Source of the DNA: Robiginitomaculum sp.
GTDB taxonomy: Bacteria > Pseudomonadota > Alphaproteobacteria > Caulobacterales > Maricaulaceae
Assembly (NCBI GenBank): GCA_002733605.1
Contig: NVWK01000002.1
Coordinates: 1-64,000, forward strand
DNA length: 64,000 nucleotides
Direction of reading: 5' to 3'
Below are positions 24,525 through 33,427 of this stretch, in pieces. The position numbers and the translations under genes are program-made. The notes under the pieces were generated by a model. That model did no database searches and was not told the DNA's origin. It worked only from the letters and a program-made list of their open reading frames with translations. Each line of letters opens with the position of its first letter. Within the stretch, counting starts at the first letter, position 1.

Positions 24525-25718
24525 CTAAAGCACAGCTAAAATACAATCCGCCAGACGGCCGATTGTTTCATCACGCGCACCACCAATATTGATACGTCCG
24601 CTATTGAGCAAATATACCGAATGTTCCGTGCGTAACCTGACCGCCTGTTCCGATGAGAGTGGCAAGAGGGAAAACATGCCTTTTTGCCGTGCAATCGCTG
24701 CAGCCATTTGTTCTGCACCCTGTACAGATAAGGCTTCGGCCAAAGATGTCCGCAAACCTCCCATGCGCAAACGCATCTCTTCCAATTCGGCCATCCACTC
24801 GGTTTTAAGCTCCGGTGTACTCAGAATTTTTGCGACCAATGCAGCCCCGTGATCGGGCGGCATAGAAATCATCCGGCGCATGGTCAAACCAATTTGCCCA
24901 GAACAGATTTCTGCAGCCTCCGGCGTACGCGCCATAGCAACCACCAAACCGGTACGCTCGCGGTACAAACCAAAGTTTTTCGAACATGAAGCCGCCAAAA
25001 TCAACTCGGGCACCTTATCCGCCAGCAATCGCAAACCATAGGAATCTTCGACAAGCCCGTCCCCAAGCCCCGAATACGCCAAGTCTACGAACGGGGTAAG
25101 ATTTTTTTCAAGCAAAAGATCGGCAACAACGCGCCATTGTTCACGGCTCAGATCGGCACCCGTAGGATTGTGGCAACACCCGTGCAACAAAACCACATCC
25201 CCAGCTTTCGCGTCATTACGGAGTGTCGTGCACATGGCCTCAAATTCGATGTCTTGGGTATCCTTGTTATAATAAGGATAAGGTTGTATCCGTAGCCCGG
25301 TTGAACCGATCAAAGGTTGATGGTTGGCCCAAGTCGGGGTGCTCATCCAGATCGTAGCGTCCGGGTTGGCCAGTTTGACCAGTTCCGCACCCAACCGCAA
25401 AGCCCCGCTGCCGCCCGCAGCCTGTGCCATTGCTAAACGGCCGGAACTTAAAACATCAGAATCAGTGCCAAACAAAATCTCACTAAACAGGCGATTAAAG
25501 TCGGGATTACCGAGAATACCAATATATTTTTTGGAGACTTCTTCTTCCAGCCAAAGCCGCTCAGCTTTTTTAACCGCACTCATGACCGGTGTTGCCCCCT
25601 GTGCGTCTTGATAAATACCAACACCCAGATCGATTTTATCCGGATTCGTATCGGCAGCTGCCAATTTTATCAGACCAATAATGGCATCCGGCGGAGTTGG
25701 GGATAGGGTTTCAAACAT
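24525..25718 (-). CDS. Aromatic / aspartate aminotransferase, class I
   Basis: 397 residues, fold type I PLP enzyme of the TyrB/AspC group: DLGVGIYQDAQG, SKKYIGILGNPDF, WANHQPL, HGCCHNPTGADL, VDLAYSGLGDG and the PLP-lysine motif SCSKNFGLYRERTG. Near the end, GRINIGGARD replaces the more usual GR-NVAGL. It transfers amino groups from aromatic amino acids or aspartate to 2-oxoglutarate. GAGG precedes ATG 25718; the frame from 25730 is slightly longer. Divergent from a Na+/alanine symporter gene. Confidence 0.9.
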   Translation of the reverse strand: MFETLSPTPPDAIIGLIKLAAADTNPDKIDLGVGIYQDAQGATPVMSAVKKAERLWLEEEVSKKYIGILGNPDFNRLFSEILFGTDSDVLSSGRLAMAQAAGGSGALRLGAELVKLANPDATIWMSTPTWANHQPLIGSTGLRIQPYPYYNKDTQDIEFEAMCTTLRNDAKAGDVVLLHGCCHNPTGADLSREQWRVVADLLLEKNLTPFVDLAYSGLGDGLVEDSYGLRLLADKVPELILAASCSKNFGLYRERTGLVVAMARTPEAAEICSGQIGLTMRRMISMPPDHGAALVAKILSTPELKTEWMAELEEMRLRMGGLRTSLAEALSVQGAEQMAAAIARQKGMFSLLPLSSEQAVRLRTEHSVYLLNSGRINIGGARDETIGRLADCILAVL

Positions 25719-25876
25719 GGCGAGCCTCATAACAATTACTCAAATCCAGTAACCCAATTTCATACCCTTGAAAAGCCTGTATTCCGTCCTGAACCTGATT
25801 AATCCGATTTTCTTCTTTGCAAGCTGCCCTCTGCCCCTTATGGTCAGAAAAATTTAATAATCAGGGGAATATTAAC

Positions 25877-27382
25877 GTGGCATCTTTCAGTGAAATTCTA
25901 ACAAAAATTTCGGACATACTTTGGGGCTCGCCCAAATCTCTTTTCGGGCTGGACATCCCTTTTCTTGGCGATTTGCCATTTCTGGCGCTGCTTTTGCTCG
26001 GCACAGGTCTCTACCTCACCGCCATTTTGCGGTTCATGCCAATCTTGCGCATTCCGGCCGCCTTCATCATGTTATGGAAAGGCCGCAAAACCAAAGAAGG
26101 TGAAGAAGGACAAATCACACCTTTCGCGGCCCTCGCAACTGCATTGTCATCAACCGTCGGGACAGGCAACCTCGCGGGCGTGGCCACAGCCATCACGCTG
26201 GGTGGACCAGGCGCTATTTTCTGGATGTGGATGACGGCCCTTGTTGGCATGGCCACAAAATATGCGGAAAGCATGTTGGCCGTACGTTACCGCGAAGTTG
26301 ACGAAGACGGCAATTTCAAAGGCGGCCCCATGTATTATATTAAAAACGGCTTGGGTCCAAAATGGAAATGGCTCGCCGTGCTGTTCGCGTTCGGGGCCAT
26401 GGCTTCTGCCGTTTCCGCCGGCAATATGGTGCAAGCCAACGGCATTGCCGAGGTTGCAAATGAAGCGTTCAAAGCCCCACCGATTGCAACAGGTTTTGTA
26501 CTCGCAGCACTGGCCTTTATTGTTATTATTGGCGGCATTACCAGTATCGGTAAATTTGCCTCTAAATTAGTACCTTTCATGGCCGTCAGTTATGTTGTAG
26601 CCGCTCTTATTGTCTTGGTGCTTAACGCTTCTGGAATTCCAGCCGCCTTTAAACTCATCTTCACCGATGCCTTTAACGGCCATGCAGCCGTTGGTGGTTT
26701 CTCGGGCGCTGTGGTTGCACAAGCGATCCGGTTCGGGATTGCCCGTGGCCTATTTTCAAACGAGGCTGGACAAGGCTCTGCCCCGATCGCCCATGCGGCC
26801 GCAAAAACCAAAGACCCCGTTCAGCAAGGCACAATTGCTATGCTCGGCACATTCATTGATACGATCGTCATCTGTACGATGACAGCTCTGGTGATCCTGA
26901 CCGTCAAGGGCAATTTCGTCGGTGTCGACGCCAACGGCGTGGAACAAGCGGTAAGCTATGCATGGCAATCCAATCTGGTGGGGGCACGCATTACCTCGGC
27001 CGCCTTTGGTGCCGGTATTCCGGGCGGAGACTGGATTATCACCTTTGCCCTGATCATATTTGCATTCACCACGATTTTGGGCTGGTCCTATTACGGGGAA
27101 CGTTCAATTTCCTACCTACTTGGAGAAAAAGCGGTTTTCCCATTTCGAATAATTTGGTGTGTATTTACATTCTGTGGCGCGATTTTAAGCGTGCAGGCTG
27201 TGTGGACATTAGGCGATATTGGCAATGCGGTTATGGCGGCGCCAAACCTTCTGGCTGTCCTCCTCCTCTCCGGGGTCGTCGTCTCGATGACACGCGGCGG
27301 AGAGTATCACCGTAAGATACAAAAACACGATGAAAGCGCCCATGCAAAGGGTTTGCACAATGTAGATGGTGAAGCCCCTTAG
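25877..27382 (+). CDS. Sodium:alanine symporter (AGCS family)
   Basis: 501 residues, about 11 membrane segments. LSSTVGTGNLAGVATAITLGGPGAIFWMW (spread), GGPMYYIKNGL, GLFSNEAGQGSAPIAHAAAKT and GWSYYGERS are diagnostic of AGCS transporters, which import alanine or glycine with Na+. GTG 25877 is chosen for its AGGGGA site; the TTG at 25817 is not needed. A strong terminator follows. Confidence 0.93.
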   Translation: MASFSEILTKISDILWGSPKSLFGLDIPFLGDLPFLALLLLGTGLYLTAILRFMPILRIPAAFIMLWKGRKTKEGEEGQITPFAALATALSSTVGTGNLAGVATAITLGGPGAIFWMWMTALVGMATKYAESMLAVRYREVDEDGNFKGGPMYYIKNGLGPKWKWLAVLFAFGAMASAVSAGNMVQANGIAEVANEAFKAPPIATGFVLAALAFIVIIGGITSIGKFASKLVPFMAVSYVVAALIVLVLNASGIPAAFKLIFTDAFNGHAAVGGFSGAVVAQAIRFGIARGLFSNEAGQGSAPIAHAAAKTKDPVQQGTIAMLGTFIDTIVICTMTALVILTVKGNFVGVDANGVEQAVSYAWQSNLVGARITSAAFGAGIPGGDWIITFALIIFAFTTILGWSYYGERSISYLLGEKAVFPFRIIWCVFTFCGAILSVQAVWTLGDIGNAVMAAPNLLAVLLLSGVVVSMTRGGEYHRKIQKHDESAHAKGLHNVDGEAP

Positions 27383-27405
27383 AGGGGGAGCCGTCAATAA
27401 CAAAC

Positions 27406-27439
27406 AAAAGGCCCCTGTCCTTTGGACAGGGGCCTTTTT
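27406..27439 (+). terminator. Strong intrinsic terminator
   Basis: AAAAGGCCCCTGTCC and GGACAGGGGCCTTTT form a perfect 15-bp stem around a TTT loop, ending in a T-run. It ends the AGCS transporter gene. The A/T runs on both sides make it bidirectional, so it may also serve the opposing secreted-protein gene. Confidence 0.95.
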
Positions 27440-27518
27440 TATTGGTTTGAATAAGATCAATACGTCACAAAATTTCGTGTCTTCGCCATTTTTTTTGTGA
27501 GCAAATAAAGATTGTGAG

Positions 27519-28886
27519 CTACGGTTCTGTCTTACTCACCGCGTCATAATAGGCCTCTGTTCCTGCTGCGTCGCTAGAACTAGACGTTTTGTCATATATT
27601 ATAACTTTAACGCCCGTTACAGTCTCGTAAGCCCCGCCAGACCCCGACGTGTGCGTAGAAGAACTGGACGTTGCATTATGAACTGTTGAAGTCTGACCCA
27701 CACGATAATTCGAGCTTGGGCTATACCCAACACCGCTTGAATGGATAGCGCCTGCCATAGAGGAAGATGCCGTGGTATCATGCGCGCTATGCGCCTCATG
27801 CACCCCATCATGCGTATGTATCCCGGCACCCGATGATACACTCGAAACGCCAGACACGCCACTGGAGCTATAATGTGTTGAACTCTGCGAAGACCGTAAT
27901 GACGTGGCAGACATGCCCGCCTTCTGTCCTGCCAGGCTTTTAGAACTACTTCTGTATCCAGAAGAAGCAACAACAGCCCCGCCGTAATTTTGTATACGGG
28001 TTTTAGCAGGGTCACACACAACCCGCCGCCATTCATAACGCTCGGATGCGATTAGGGTTTTCTTGTTAACTTTGCCGTATTGAGCCGGAACATCCACCGA
28101 ACGCCTACCACCCGAAGCAATCAAATGTTCAACAGAGATACTTTTATACTCAGCCGGCACAGGAATTTCCCGCACACCTCCCGGATTATCAACCACCTGC
28201 TTGGTAATCGACGAATATTTTGCGGGTACAGGCACCCGACGCACATCACCGGCAGATGACATAACCCGTCGGTTATAGCGAATACTTTCGCCGGGCACTT
28301 CGACCAGACACCAAATTTCACAGCCCGCACCGCAACGGGTGGGATTGTTATTGTCCGCCCCGTATTGAGTTGTGCTCCGGTAGCCACGGCCCCCGCGTCC
28401 ACCGCCAGCAACACTTAGAACCTTATACCCCTGAGCCACCAAAAGTCCCGGATTACCAAGCTTCCACACCCGGCGCGGTACCGACGTACGAATAGTTTCA
28501 ACGACAGAACTAAATTGCGGCGCAATCACCGATAATTTATCATAGGCAGGGCGCACAATGATCTGCTCCGTCACCATTTTAAACGTAGGCTGGCGCACAT
28601 CATAACGCACACTGGCCTCTTTAATTTCGACCCGTTTTGTACCCGCCTCAAAATGGGCTTGATTCACCTTAATAACAGAATGTTCTTCCGCGACCTCGAC
28701 TGTGGTAGGCGTATATGAATATCGGGCGGGTATGCGTACCCGCGCATAACAATGTCCTGCTGTCGGATTGGACGGCACAAGACTTGGCTCATAGATGGAA
28801 AGGTCTCCTGCAACAGCATAGGGAGCAAAACTCGCAGAGATAAGTAACATCCCTACAAACCCTGTTTTTAACGATACACGTTTCAT
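27519..28886 (-). CDS. Secreted protein with about eight 23-residue repeats and a Ser-rich C-terminus
   Basis: 455 residues with a signal peptide (MKRVSLKTGFVGMLLISASF then AVAGD). Residues about 40-300 hold roughly eight degenerate units of 23 residues typified by VPAKYSSITKQVVDNPGGVRE, VPAEYKSISVEHLI and VPAQYGKVNKKTLI. In the middle lies a Cys-bearing insert (TRCGAGCEIWCLVEVPGE). Residues 310-440 are rich in Ser, Thr, Gly and His. GAGGTGGGG precedes ATG 28886. It could be a surface or matrix protein, perhaps a type II secretion substrate; no function is known. The frame from 28919 is rejected. Confidence 0.75.
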   Translation of the reverse strand: MKRVSLKTGFVGMLLISASFAPYAVAGDLSIYEPSLVPSNPTAGHCYARVRIPARYSYTPTTVEVAEEHSVIKVNQAHFEAGTKRVEIKEASVRYDVRQPTFKMVTEQIIVRPAYDKLSVIAPQFSSVVETIRTSVPRRVWKLGNPGLLVAQGYKVLSVAGGGRGGRGYRSTTQYGADNNNPTRCGAGCEIWCLVEVPGESIRYNRRVMSSAGDVRRVPVPAKYSSITKQVVDNPGGVREIPVPAEYKSISVEHLIASGGRRSVDVPAQYGKVNKKTLIASERYEWRRVVCDPAKTRIQNYGGAVVASSGYRSSSKSLAGQKAGMSATSLRSSQSSTHYSSSGVSGVSSVSSGAGIHTHDGVHEAHSAHDTTASSSMAGAIHSSGVGYSPSSNYRVGQTSTVHNATSSSSTHTSGSGGAYETVTGVKVIIYDKTSSSSDAAGTEAYYDAVSKTEP

Positions 28887-29059
28887 ACCCCACCTCATCC
28901 GTTGCGGTCCCCCACCCACTAAATTAACCGTATGTTAAAGAACAGCAGGCTCCAAGGTCAATCTCTACTTACATGTTAGAGCGTGCCAAATAGATATTTA
29001 TGCCTCTTTCTCGTGTATAGCACGAATCACCCCCCCTGAATACTCACCTACGGAGAAAT

Positions 29060-29449
29060 TTACTTTTGGCGGCGGTAAACGACAAAAGATATAGCCACCC
29101 ACAACAAAATCGCCATCAGCGCACCGGACGCGTTGGCCACAGCATCAAGAACGTCTGCCTTCCGCCCCACATTCATCATGCCTTGCGTGATTTCCATGGC
29201 AATCCCGTACAGGCATAAACCTCCCCATACGAAACCCATTCTTACATGTGCCAACGCAGGTAAAACCGTAAAGCCCAGCACACAATACGCCAATCCATGA
29301 GCAAGTTTATCGAAATGATTCACAGAAATGCCTGTTTGCGCCTGTGTAAGCGACAGAGTTGTAATCAACACCAACAACCCCAATGCGGCGATCGCTAGGC
29401 CCAGACGCAATTTCGATCCAAAAGTCCGGTATATAATTTGGATATTCAT
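29060..29449 (-). CDS. VanZ-like membrane protein
   Basis: 129 residues, four hydrophobic segments, with VNHFDKLAHGLAYCVLGF, AMEITQGMMNVGRKADVLDAVANASGA, the VanZ-like pattern (D-K-x-x-H and E-x-x-Q-x...R-x-x-D). Function is unknown beyond the VanZ association with glycopeptide tolerance in Gram-positives, which does not carry over here. It is divergent from the pterin dehydratase gene. Confidence 0.8.
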   Translation of the reverse strand: MNIQIIYRTFGSKLRLGLAIAALGLLVLITTLSLTQAQTGISVNHFDKLAHGLAYCVLGFTVLPALAHVRMGFVWGGLCLYGIAMEITQGMMNVGRKADVLDAVANASGALMAILLWVAISFVVYRRQK

Positions 29450-29535
29450 CTTATTTCAGCCCATTCTTCACTTCTTGTTTGCTCTCTAGCGCTTAATTAT
29501 GGCATGTTTATGTGGCACAAAAACATGAGGGCAAT

Positions 29536-29808
29536 ATGAATATTTTAGATCCAAAGCAAGCTGTATCCGATCTTGAAGGCTGGACCGGGGGTGACGATTT
29601 CATCACCAAGGTCTTTAAATTTAAAGATTTCGCAGAAGCCTTCGGCTTTATGAGCCAAATCGCCATTGTCGCAGAATCCATGAACCATCACCCGGAATGG
29701 TATAATATTTACAACCGTGTAGATGTAACATTGACGACCCATGACGTGAGTGGCGTAACCGAAAAAGACGTCATATTGGCCCGACGCATGAACAGTGCAG
29801 CCGGATAA
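29536..29808 (+). CDS. phhB: 4a-hydroxytetrahydrobiopterin dehydratase (PCD/DCoH)
   Basis: 90 residues. FKFKDFAEAFGFMSQIAIVAESMNHHPEW is the PCD core with the catalytic H-H-P; VDVTLTTHDVSGVTEKD completes it. The enzyme dehydrates 4a-hydroxytetrahydropterin, recycling the cofactor of aromatic amino acid hydroxylases. ATG 29536 with GAGGG upstream is chosen over GTG 29512. The gene overlaps gluQ by one base; no phenylalanine hydroxylase gene is in the window, so its pterin role here is open. Confidence 0.92.
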   Translation: MNILDPKQAVSDLEGWTGGDDFITKVFKFKDFAEAFGFMSQIAIVAESMNHHPEWYNIYNRVDVTLTTHDVSGVTEKDVILARRMNSAAG

Positions 29809-30656
29809 TGATACGCACCCGCTTTGCGCCTTCGCCCAGCGGATATTTACATCTGGGGCATGCCGAAAGCGCCGCACAGGCTTTCGGGTTTGCCCGCGAG
29901 AACCAAGGCGAATGCCTGCTGCGCATTGAAGATATCGATACAACCCGCTGCAAACCAGAGTTTGAAACGGCTATATATGAAAATTTACAATGGTTAGGCT
30001 TCCATTGGCCCACTCCGGTACGACGACAAAGTGACCATTTTGCAGACTATATTTCGGTTTTAACCCGCTTGCGCGATATGGGTCTGGTCTATCGGTGTTT
30101 CAAAACCCGCAAAGAAATTTTAGAAGATATCGCCCGGGCCCCCCATAATCACGACAATATTTATATGGGGCCCAAGCACATCTTAAGCGCTAAACAAGAA
30201 GGCACATTACTGGCCAGCAACCAACCCTATGCATGGCGCCTATCTTTGCAAGCCTGCCGGTCTTTTCTGGGAGAGCGTTATCAAACTTTATCTTTCATGA
30301 ATAATGGCGAAACCATCAAGGCCAACCCCGATACACTCGGCGATGTTATTTTAGCCCGTAAAGATGTCGGCACCTCCTATCATCTGGCCTGTACCCATGA
30401 CGACGCATTGCAAAACATCACTCACATTATTCGGGGCGTTGATTTACTCGGCTCCACGCATATCCACCGGCTTTTGCAAGAAATTATGGGCTGGCCTGTA
30501 CCTGAATATCATCACCACCCCCTCCTCACAGATGAGAACGGGAAAAGATATGCAAAACGGGACAAAGCCCTCACCCTGAAAACTTTGCGCGCACAAGGGG
30601 TCAGTCCAGGAAATGTGCTAGCACATAAAATAAACTGGAAAAAACACGAAAGCTAA
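29808..30656 (+). CDS. gluQ: Glutamyl-Q tRNA(Asp) synthetase
   Basis: 282 residues: a GluRS catalytic core without anticodon-binding domain. FAPSPSGYLHLGHA holds the HIGH-type motif, LLRIEDIDTTRC binds the adenylate, and GKRYAKRDKA is the KMSKS-type loop. It attaches glutamate to queuosine in tRNA-Asp. The zinc-binding Cys cluster of E. coli GluQ is only partly present (YRCFKTRKE). Start ATG 29808 shares a base with the phhB stop. The next gene starts 13 bp after its stop. Confidence 0.93.
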   Translation: MIRTRFAPSPSGYLHLGHAESAAQAFGFARENQGECLLRIEDIDTTRCKPEFETAIYENLQWLGFHWPTPVRRQSDHFADYISVLTRLRDMGLVYRCFKTRKEILEDIARAPHNHDNIYMGPKHILSAKQEGTLLASNQPYAWRLSLQACRSFLGERYQTLSFMNNGETIKANPDTLGDVILARKDVGTSYHLACTHDDALQNITHIIRGVDLLGSTHIHRLLQEIMGWPVPEYHHHPLLTDENGKRYAKRDKALTLKTLRAQGVSPGNVLAHKINWKKHES

Positions 30657-30669
30657 GGTAGATAGTTTT

Positions 30670-31716
30670 ATGGCTATGGAAATGACATTCGTAGAAGACA
30701 TCTGGTATTTCGCGGCCTTTTCCCCCGAGATCAAGCGCGCAAAGATGCAACACAAAACCATTGCAGGCCATCCTATTGTGATTGGCCGCGGCGAAGACGG
30801 GGAATTATTTGCCCTGCGCGATATTTGCCCACACCGCGCCGCGCCGCTTTCAGCCGGACGTATAAACCAAAATTCCGTAGAATGCCCCTATCATGGGTGG
30901 AGGTTTGGTTTTGAAGATGGGCAATGCCTTGAAATCCCGTCCTTATGTCAGGGGCAAAAAGACCCGTCTGACGGTATAAAAGTACGCGCATATCCAGTAC
31001 GCGAAGACGGAAATCTGATCTGGGTCTATATTGCCAAAGACAAGAAATTCTCCGGAACCCCGCCCATAGACCCGCCGCATTTCCCGGCAGCCACCATGAA
31101 GCCCAGATTGATCGAGCGGCTTAAACTTGACGCCCATGTAGACCACGCCGTTATCGGATTGATGGACCCGGCCCATGTCTCGTTCCTGCACCGGCAATGG
31201 TGGTGGCGCACAGGCGGTTCCATGCACGAAAAAACCAAAAAATTCGAGCCCCGAAACAGAGGCTGGACAATGGCTTCGCACAAACCTTCCTCCAATTCTT
31301 TAGGCTATAAGCTTTTGGGCGGCACACCGATTACGGAAATTTGTTTTCAACTCCCCAATATTCGTACCGAACACATCACAGTTGGCAAGAAAACCCTGCT
31401 GTCCTTTACCGCCGTCACCCCGATAGATGAAGGGCATACGGAAATCACTCAGGCATTCTTTACGGATTTCAATATTGTGAAACTACTATCTCCCGTAATT
31501 GGTTTGGGCGTGCGGACATTCCTGCATCAAGATGGTGACATCATCAAATTGCAAGCCGAGTGCCTGAAACACGATCCGAATTTAATGCTGGTTGGCGATG
31601 CTGATATGCAGGCACGCTGGTATTTCGCACTTAAAAAAGAATGGGCACTGGCACAGGCTGAAAACCGGGCCTTTAAAAACCCTGTCAAAACCCGGACCCT
31701 AAGCTGGCGATCATAA
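30670..31716 (+). CDS. Rieske non-haem iron oxygenase, alpha-subunit type
   Basis: 348 residues. The Rieske 2Fe-2S site is Cys53-Pro-His55 and Cys72-Pro-Tyr-His75 (CPHR...CPYHGW). The mononuclear iron domain has ERLKLDAHVDHAVIGLMDPAHVSFLH (spread), where the histidine/aspartate ligands fall. Such enzymes (e.g. PaO/vanillate demethylase group) hydroxylate or demethylate aromatic or other ring compounds and need a reductase, not seen here. It starts 13 bp after gluQ and precedes an ArsR-alkB unit. Substrate is unknown. Confidence 0.88.
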   Translation: MAMEMTFVEDIWYFAAFSPEIKRAKMQHKTIAGHPIVIGRGEDGELFALRDICPHRAAPLSAGRINQNSVECPYHGWRFGFEDGQCLEIPSLCQGQKDPSDGIKVRAYPVREDGNLIWVYIAKDKKFSGTPPIDPPHFPAATMKPRLIERLKLDAHVDHAVIGLMDPAHVSFLHRQWWWRTGGSMHEKTKKFEPRNRGWTMASHKPSSNSLGYKLLGGTPITEICFQLPNIRTEHITVGKKTLLSFTAVTPIDEGHTEITQAFFTDFNIVKLLSPVIGLGVRTFLHQDGDIIKLQAECLKHDPNLMLVGDADMQARWYFALKKEWALAQAENRAFKNPVKTRTLSWRS

Positions 31717-31788
31717 ACAGCCTTCCGAATCCTTTCGAAACCCAATTTTGTTTGTCTCCTATTCATGCCTGCTTGCTGTATCATCTTG

Positions 31789-31818
31789 CGATATGTGCAT
31801 ATGTGTGCATATATGCTG
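31789..31818 (+). promoter_or_regulatory. Repeat-rich operator candidate before arsR-alkB
   Basis: A run of alternating ATGTGCAT-type elements (ATATGTGCATATGTGTGCAT then the palindrome GCATATATGC) lies just upstream of the AAAGGGG ribosome site of the ArsR gene. ArsR-family dimers bind AT-rich inverted repeats at such positions, so autoregulation is likely but unproven. Confidence 0.5.
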
Positions 31819-31834
31819 CCAAAGGGGTATAGAA

Positions 31835-32221
31835 ATGCTCAACGACAACACCAAAGATACACCAAAACATAGAGCCGCCGCCCAAGCCGCGCTGGATGTA
31901 TTGGATACCCGTTACTTTAAAGCCTTATGCGAGCCAACCCGTGTAGAAATCATACGAAAGCTCATTACCATTGGGGCTTGTGATGTGAGCACAATTGCCC
32001 AGGGACTTTCTCAGGATCGCTCGGTAATTTCACGCCATCTCGCCACATTGGAACGCGCAGGCATCACTGTATCGCGCAAAATTGGCCGGCATGTTCTCTA
32101 TGATCTGGACGGCCCATATATTGTAAAAAAACTAACACTCATTTTGGAAGCCACACAACCAATGGCCGAGCTTTGCAAGCCATTTGAGGGATTAGACAAA
32201 ACTGAAAAAGGGGCCGCATAA
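31835..32221 (+). CDS. ArsR family transcriptional regulator
   Basis: 128 residues with a winged helix: RYFKALCEPTRVEIIRKLI, TIAQGLSQDRSVISRHLATLERAGI, ISRKIGRHVLYDLDG. No classic metal-binding CxCxxC motif is in the recognition helix; Cys residues are at positions 46, 60 and 117 or so. ATG 31835 has AAAGGGG upstream; the longer frame from 31748 covers the operator. Its TAA overlaps the alkB ATG, so it probably regulates alkB, responding to a metabolite rather than a metal (inference). Confidence 0.87.
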   Translation: MLNDNTKDTPKHRAAAQAALDVLDTRYFKALCEPTRVEIIRKLITIGACDVSTIAQGLSQDRSVISRHLATLERAGITVSRKIGRHVLYDLDGPYIVKKLTLILEATQPMAELCKPFEGLDKTEKGAA

Positions 32222-33414
32222 TGACCGTATTCACAGGCACTGCCAAAGATGGTAGCGAAATTATATATGTCGATAAAAAACGCTATCTTTGGTGGCTTGG
32301 CTATGTAGGCACATTCGTACTCCTCGGTACAATCTGGTTATATTTCCTCCTCGGAAACAACCCGATTGTCACGCTCATTCCTGCGCTTTATATTTATGTC
32401 ATCACCGCTGTCATTGATAAAATTATGGGCGTGGATGATTATAATACCCCCGAAGAAGTTGTGCCCGCCATGATGGCCGACAATTATTACCGCATCCATG
32501 TACACATGCAAATTCCGGTAATTTTCGGTGTGTTCTTCGCCTTTGTCTGGTTCGTCGGCACACAAGATTTACCGGCGTGGGCAATCATTGCGTTGATCAT
32601 AGGCGTAGGTTCGGGCAGTGGGGCCATGTTGGCCGTCACCCATGAGCTTGGCCACAAAAACAACAAATGGGATCGCCTCCACGCCAAAATTGGCAATATG
32701 CTGCTCGGCTACGGTCACTTTAATATTGAGCACAATAGTGGACATCATGTCTGGGTATCAACACCCGAAGACCCTGCCAGTTCCCGCATGGGCGAAAGTA
32801 TTTACCGGTTTATACTCCGCGAACTTCCCGGCACAATCCGGCGTGGCCTTGCTCAGGAAACGCGCCGCTTGTCAACACAAGGACGCGGTTTCTGGTCGCT
32901 CCATAATGATGTTTTACAGGTTTACGTGGCCACAATTGCGATTATCATCGCGCTTGCCTTCATTTTCGGCCCCAACATTCTCTGGTTTGTAATCCCCCAT
33001 CACATGTTAGGGTGGTACGCCCTGACCCAAGCTAATTATGTGGAACATTATGGTCTTATGCGCCAAAAAAAGGCCAATGGGAAATACGAAAAATGTCAAC
33101 CACACCATAGCTGGAATACCAATCATCTCTGGTCAAACATGGCTCTGTTCCATTTACAACGCCACTCAGACCATCATGCTTTCCCGCAACGACCATATCA
33201 GGTCTTGCGCAATTTTGATGGGCTACCAAACCTGCCAAGTGGATATGGAGGCTGCTTTGCCCTCGCCGCGATCCCGCCGCTTTGGTATAAAATTATGGAT
33301 CCAAAAGTTATGGAATGGGCTGATGGGGACATTACAAAAGTCAATATCGATCCAAAACACAAAGAACGCCTGTACAACAAATATAATCAGGTGCAAATGG
33401 CTCCTGCAGAATAA
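32221..33414 (+). CDS. alkB: Alkane 1-monooxygenase (AlkB-type di-iron membrane hydroxylase)
   Basis: 397 residues, with about six membrane spans and the histidine boxes HELGHK (from residue 141), HNSGHH (from 171) and LQRHSDHH (His315, 318, 319). NYVEHYGLMRQ between boxes 2 and 3 is typical of AlkB alkane hydroxylases. It oxidises terminal methyl groups of medium-chain alkanes using rubredoxin; no rubredoxin gene is near. Translation is coupled to the upstream ArsR gene. Related di-iron families such as xylene monooxygenase are less likely. Confidence 0.92.
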   Translation: MTVFTGTAKDGSEIIYVDKKRYLWWLGYVGTFVLLGTIWLYFLLGNNPIVTLIPALYIYVITAVIDKIMGVDDYNTPEEVVPAMMADNYYRIHVHMQIPVIFGVFFAFVWFVGTQDLPAWAIIALIIGVGSGSGAMLAVTHELGHKNNKWDRLHAKIGNMLLGYGHFNIEHNSGHHVWVSTPEDPASSRMGESIYRFILRELPGTIRRGLAQETRRLSTQGRGFWSLHNDVLQVYVATIAIIIALAFIFGPNILWFVIPHHMLGWYALTQANYVEHYGLMRQKKANGKYEKCQPHHSWNTNHLWSNMALFHLQRHSDHHAFPQRPYQVLRNFDGLPNLPSGYGGCFALAAIPPLWYKIMDPKVMEWADGDITKVNIDPKHKERLYNKYNQVQMAPAE

Positions 33415-33427
33415 ATCCGCAAATAAA

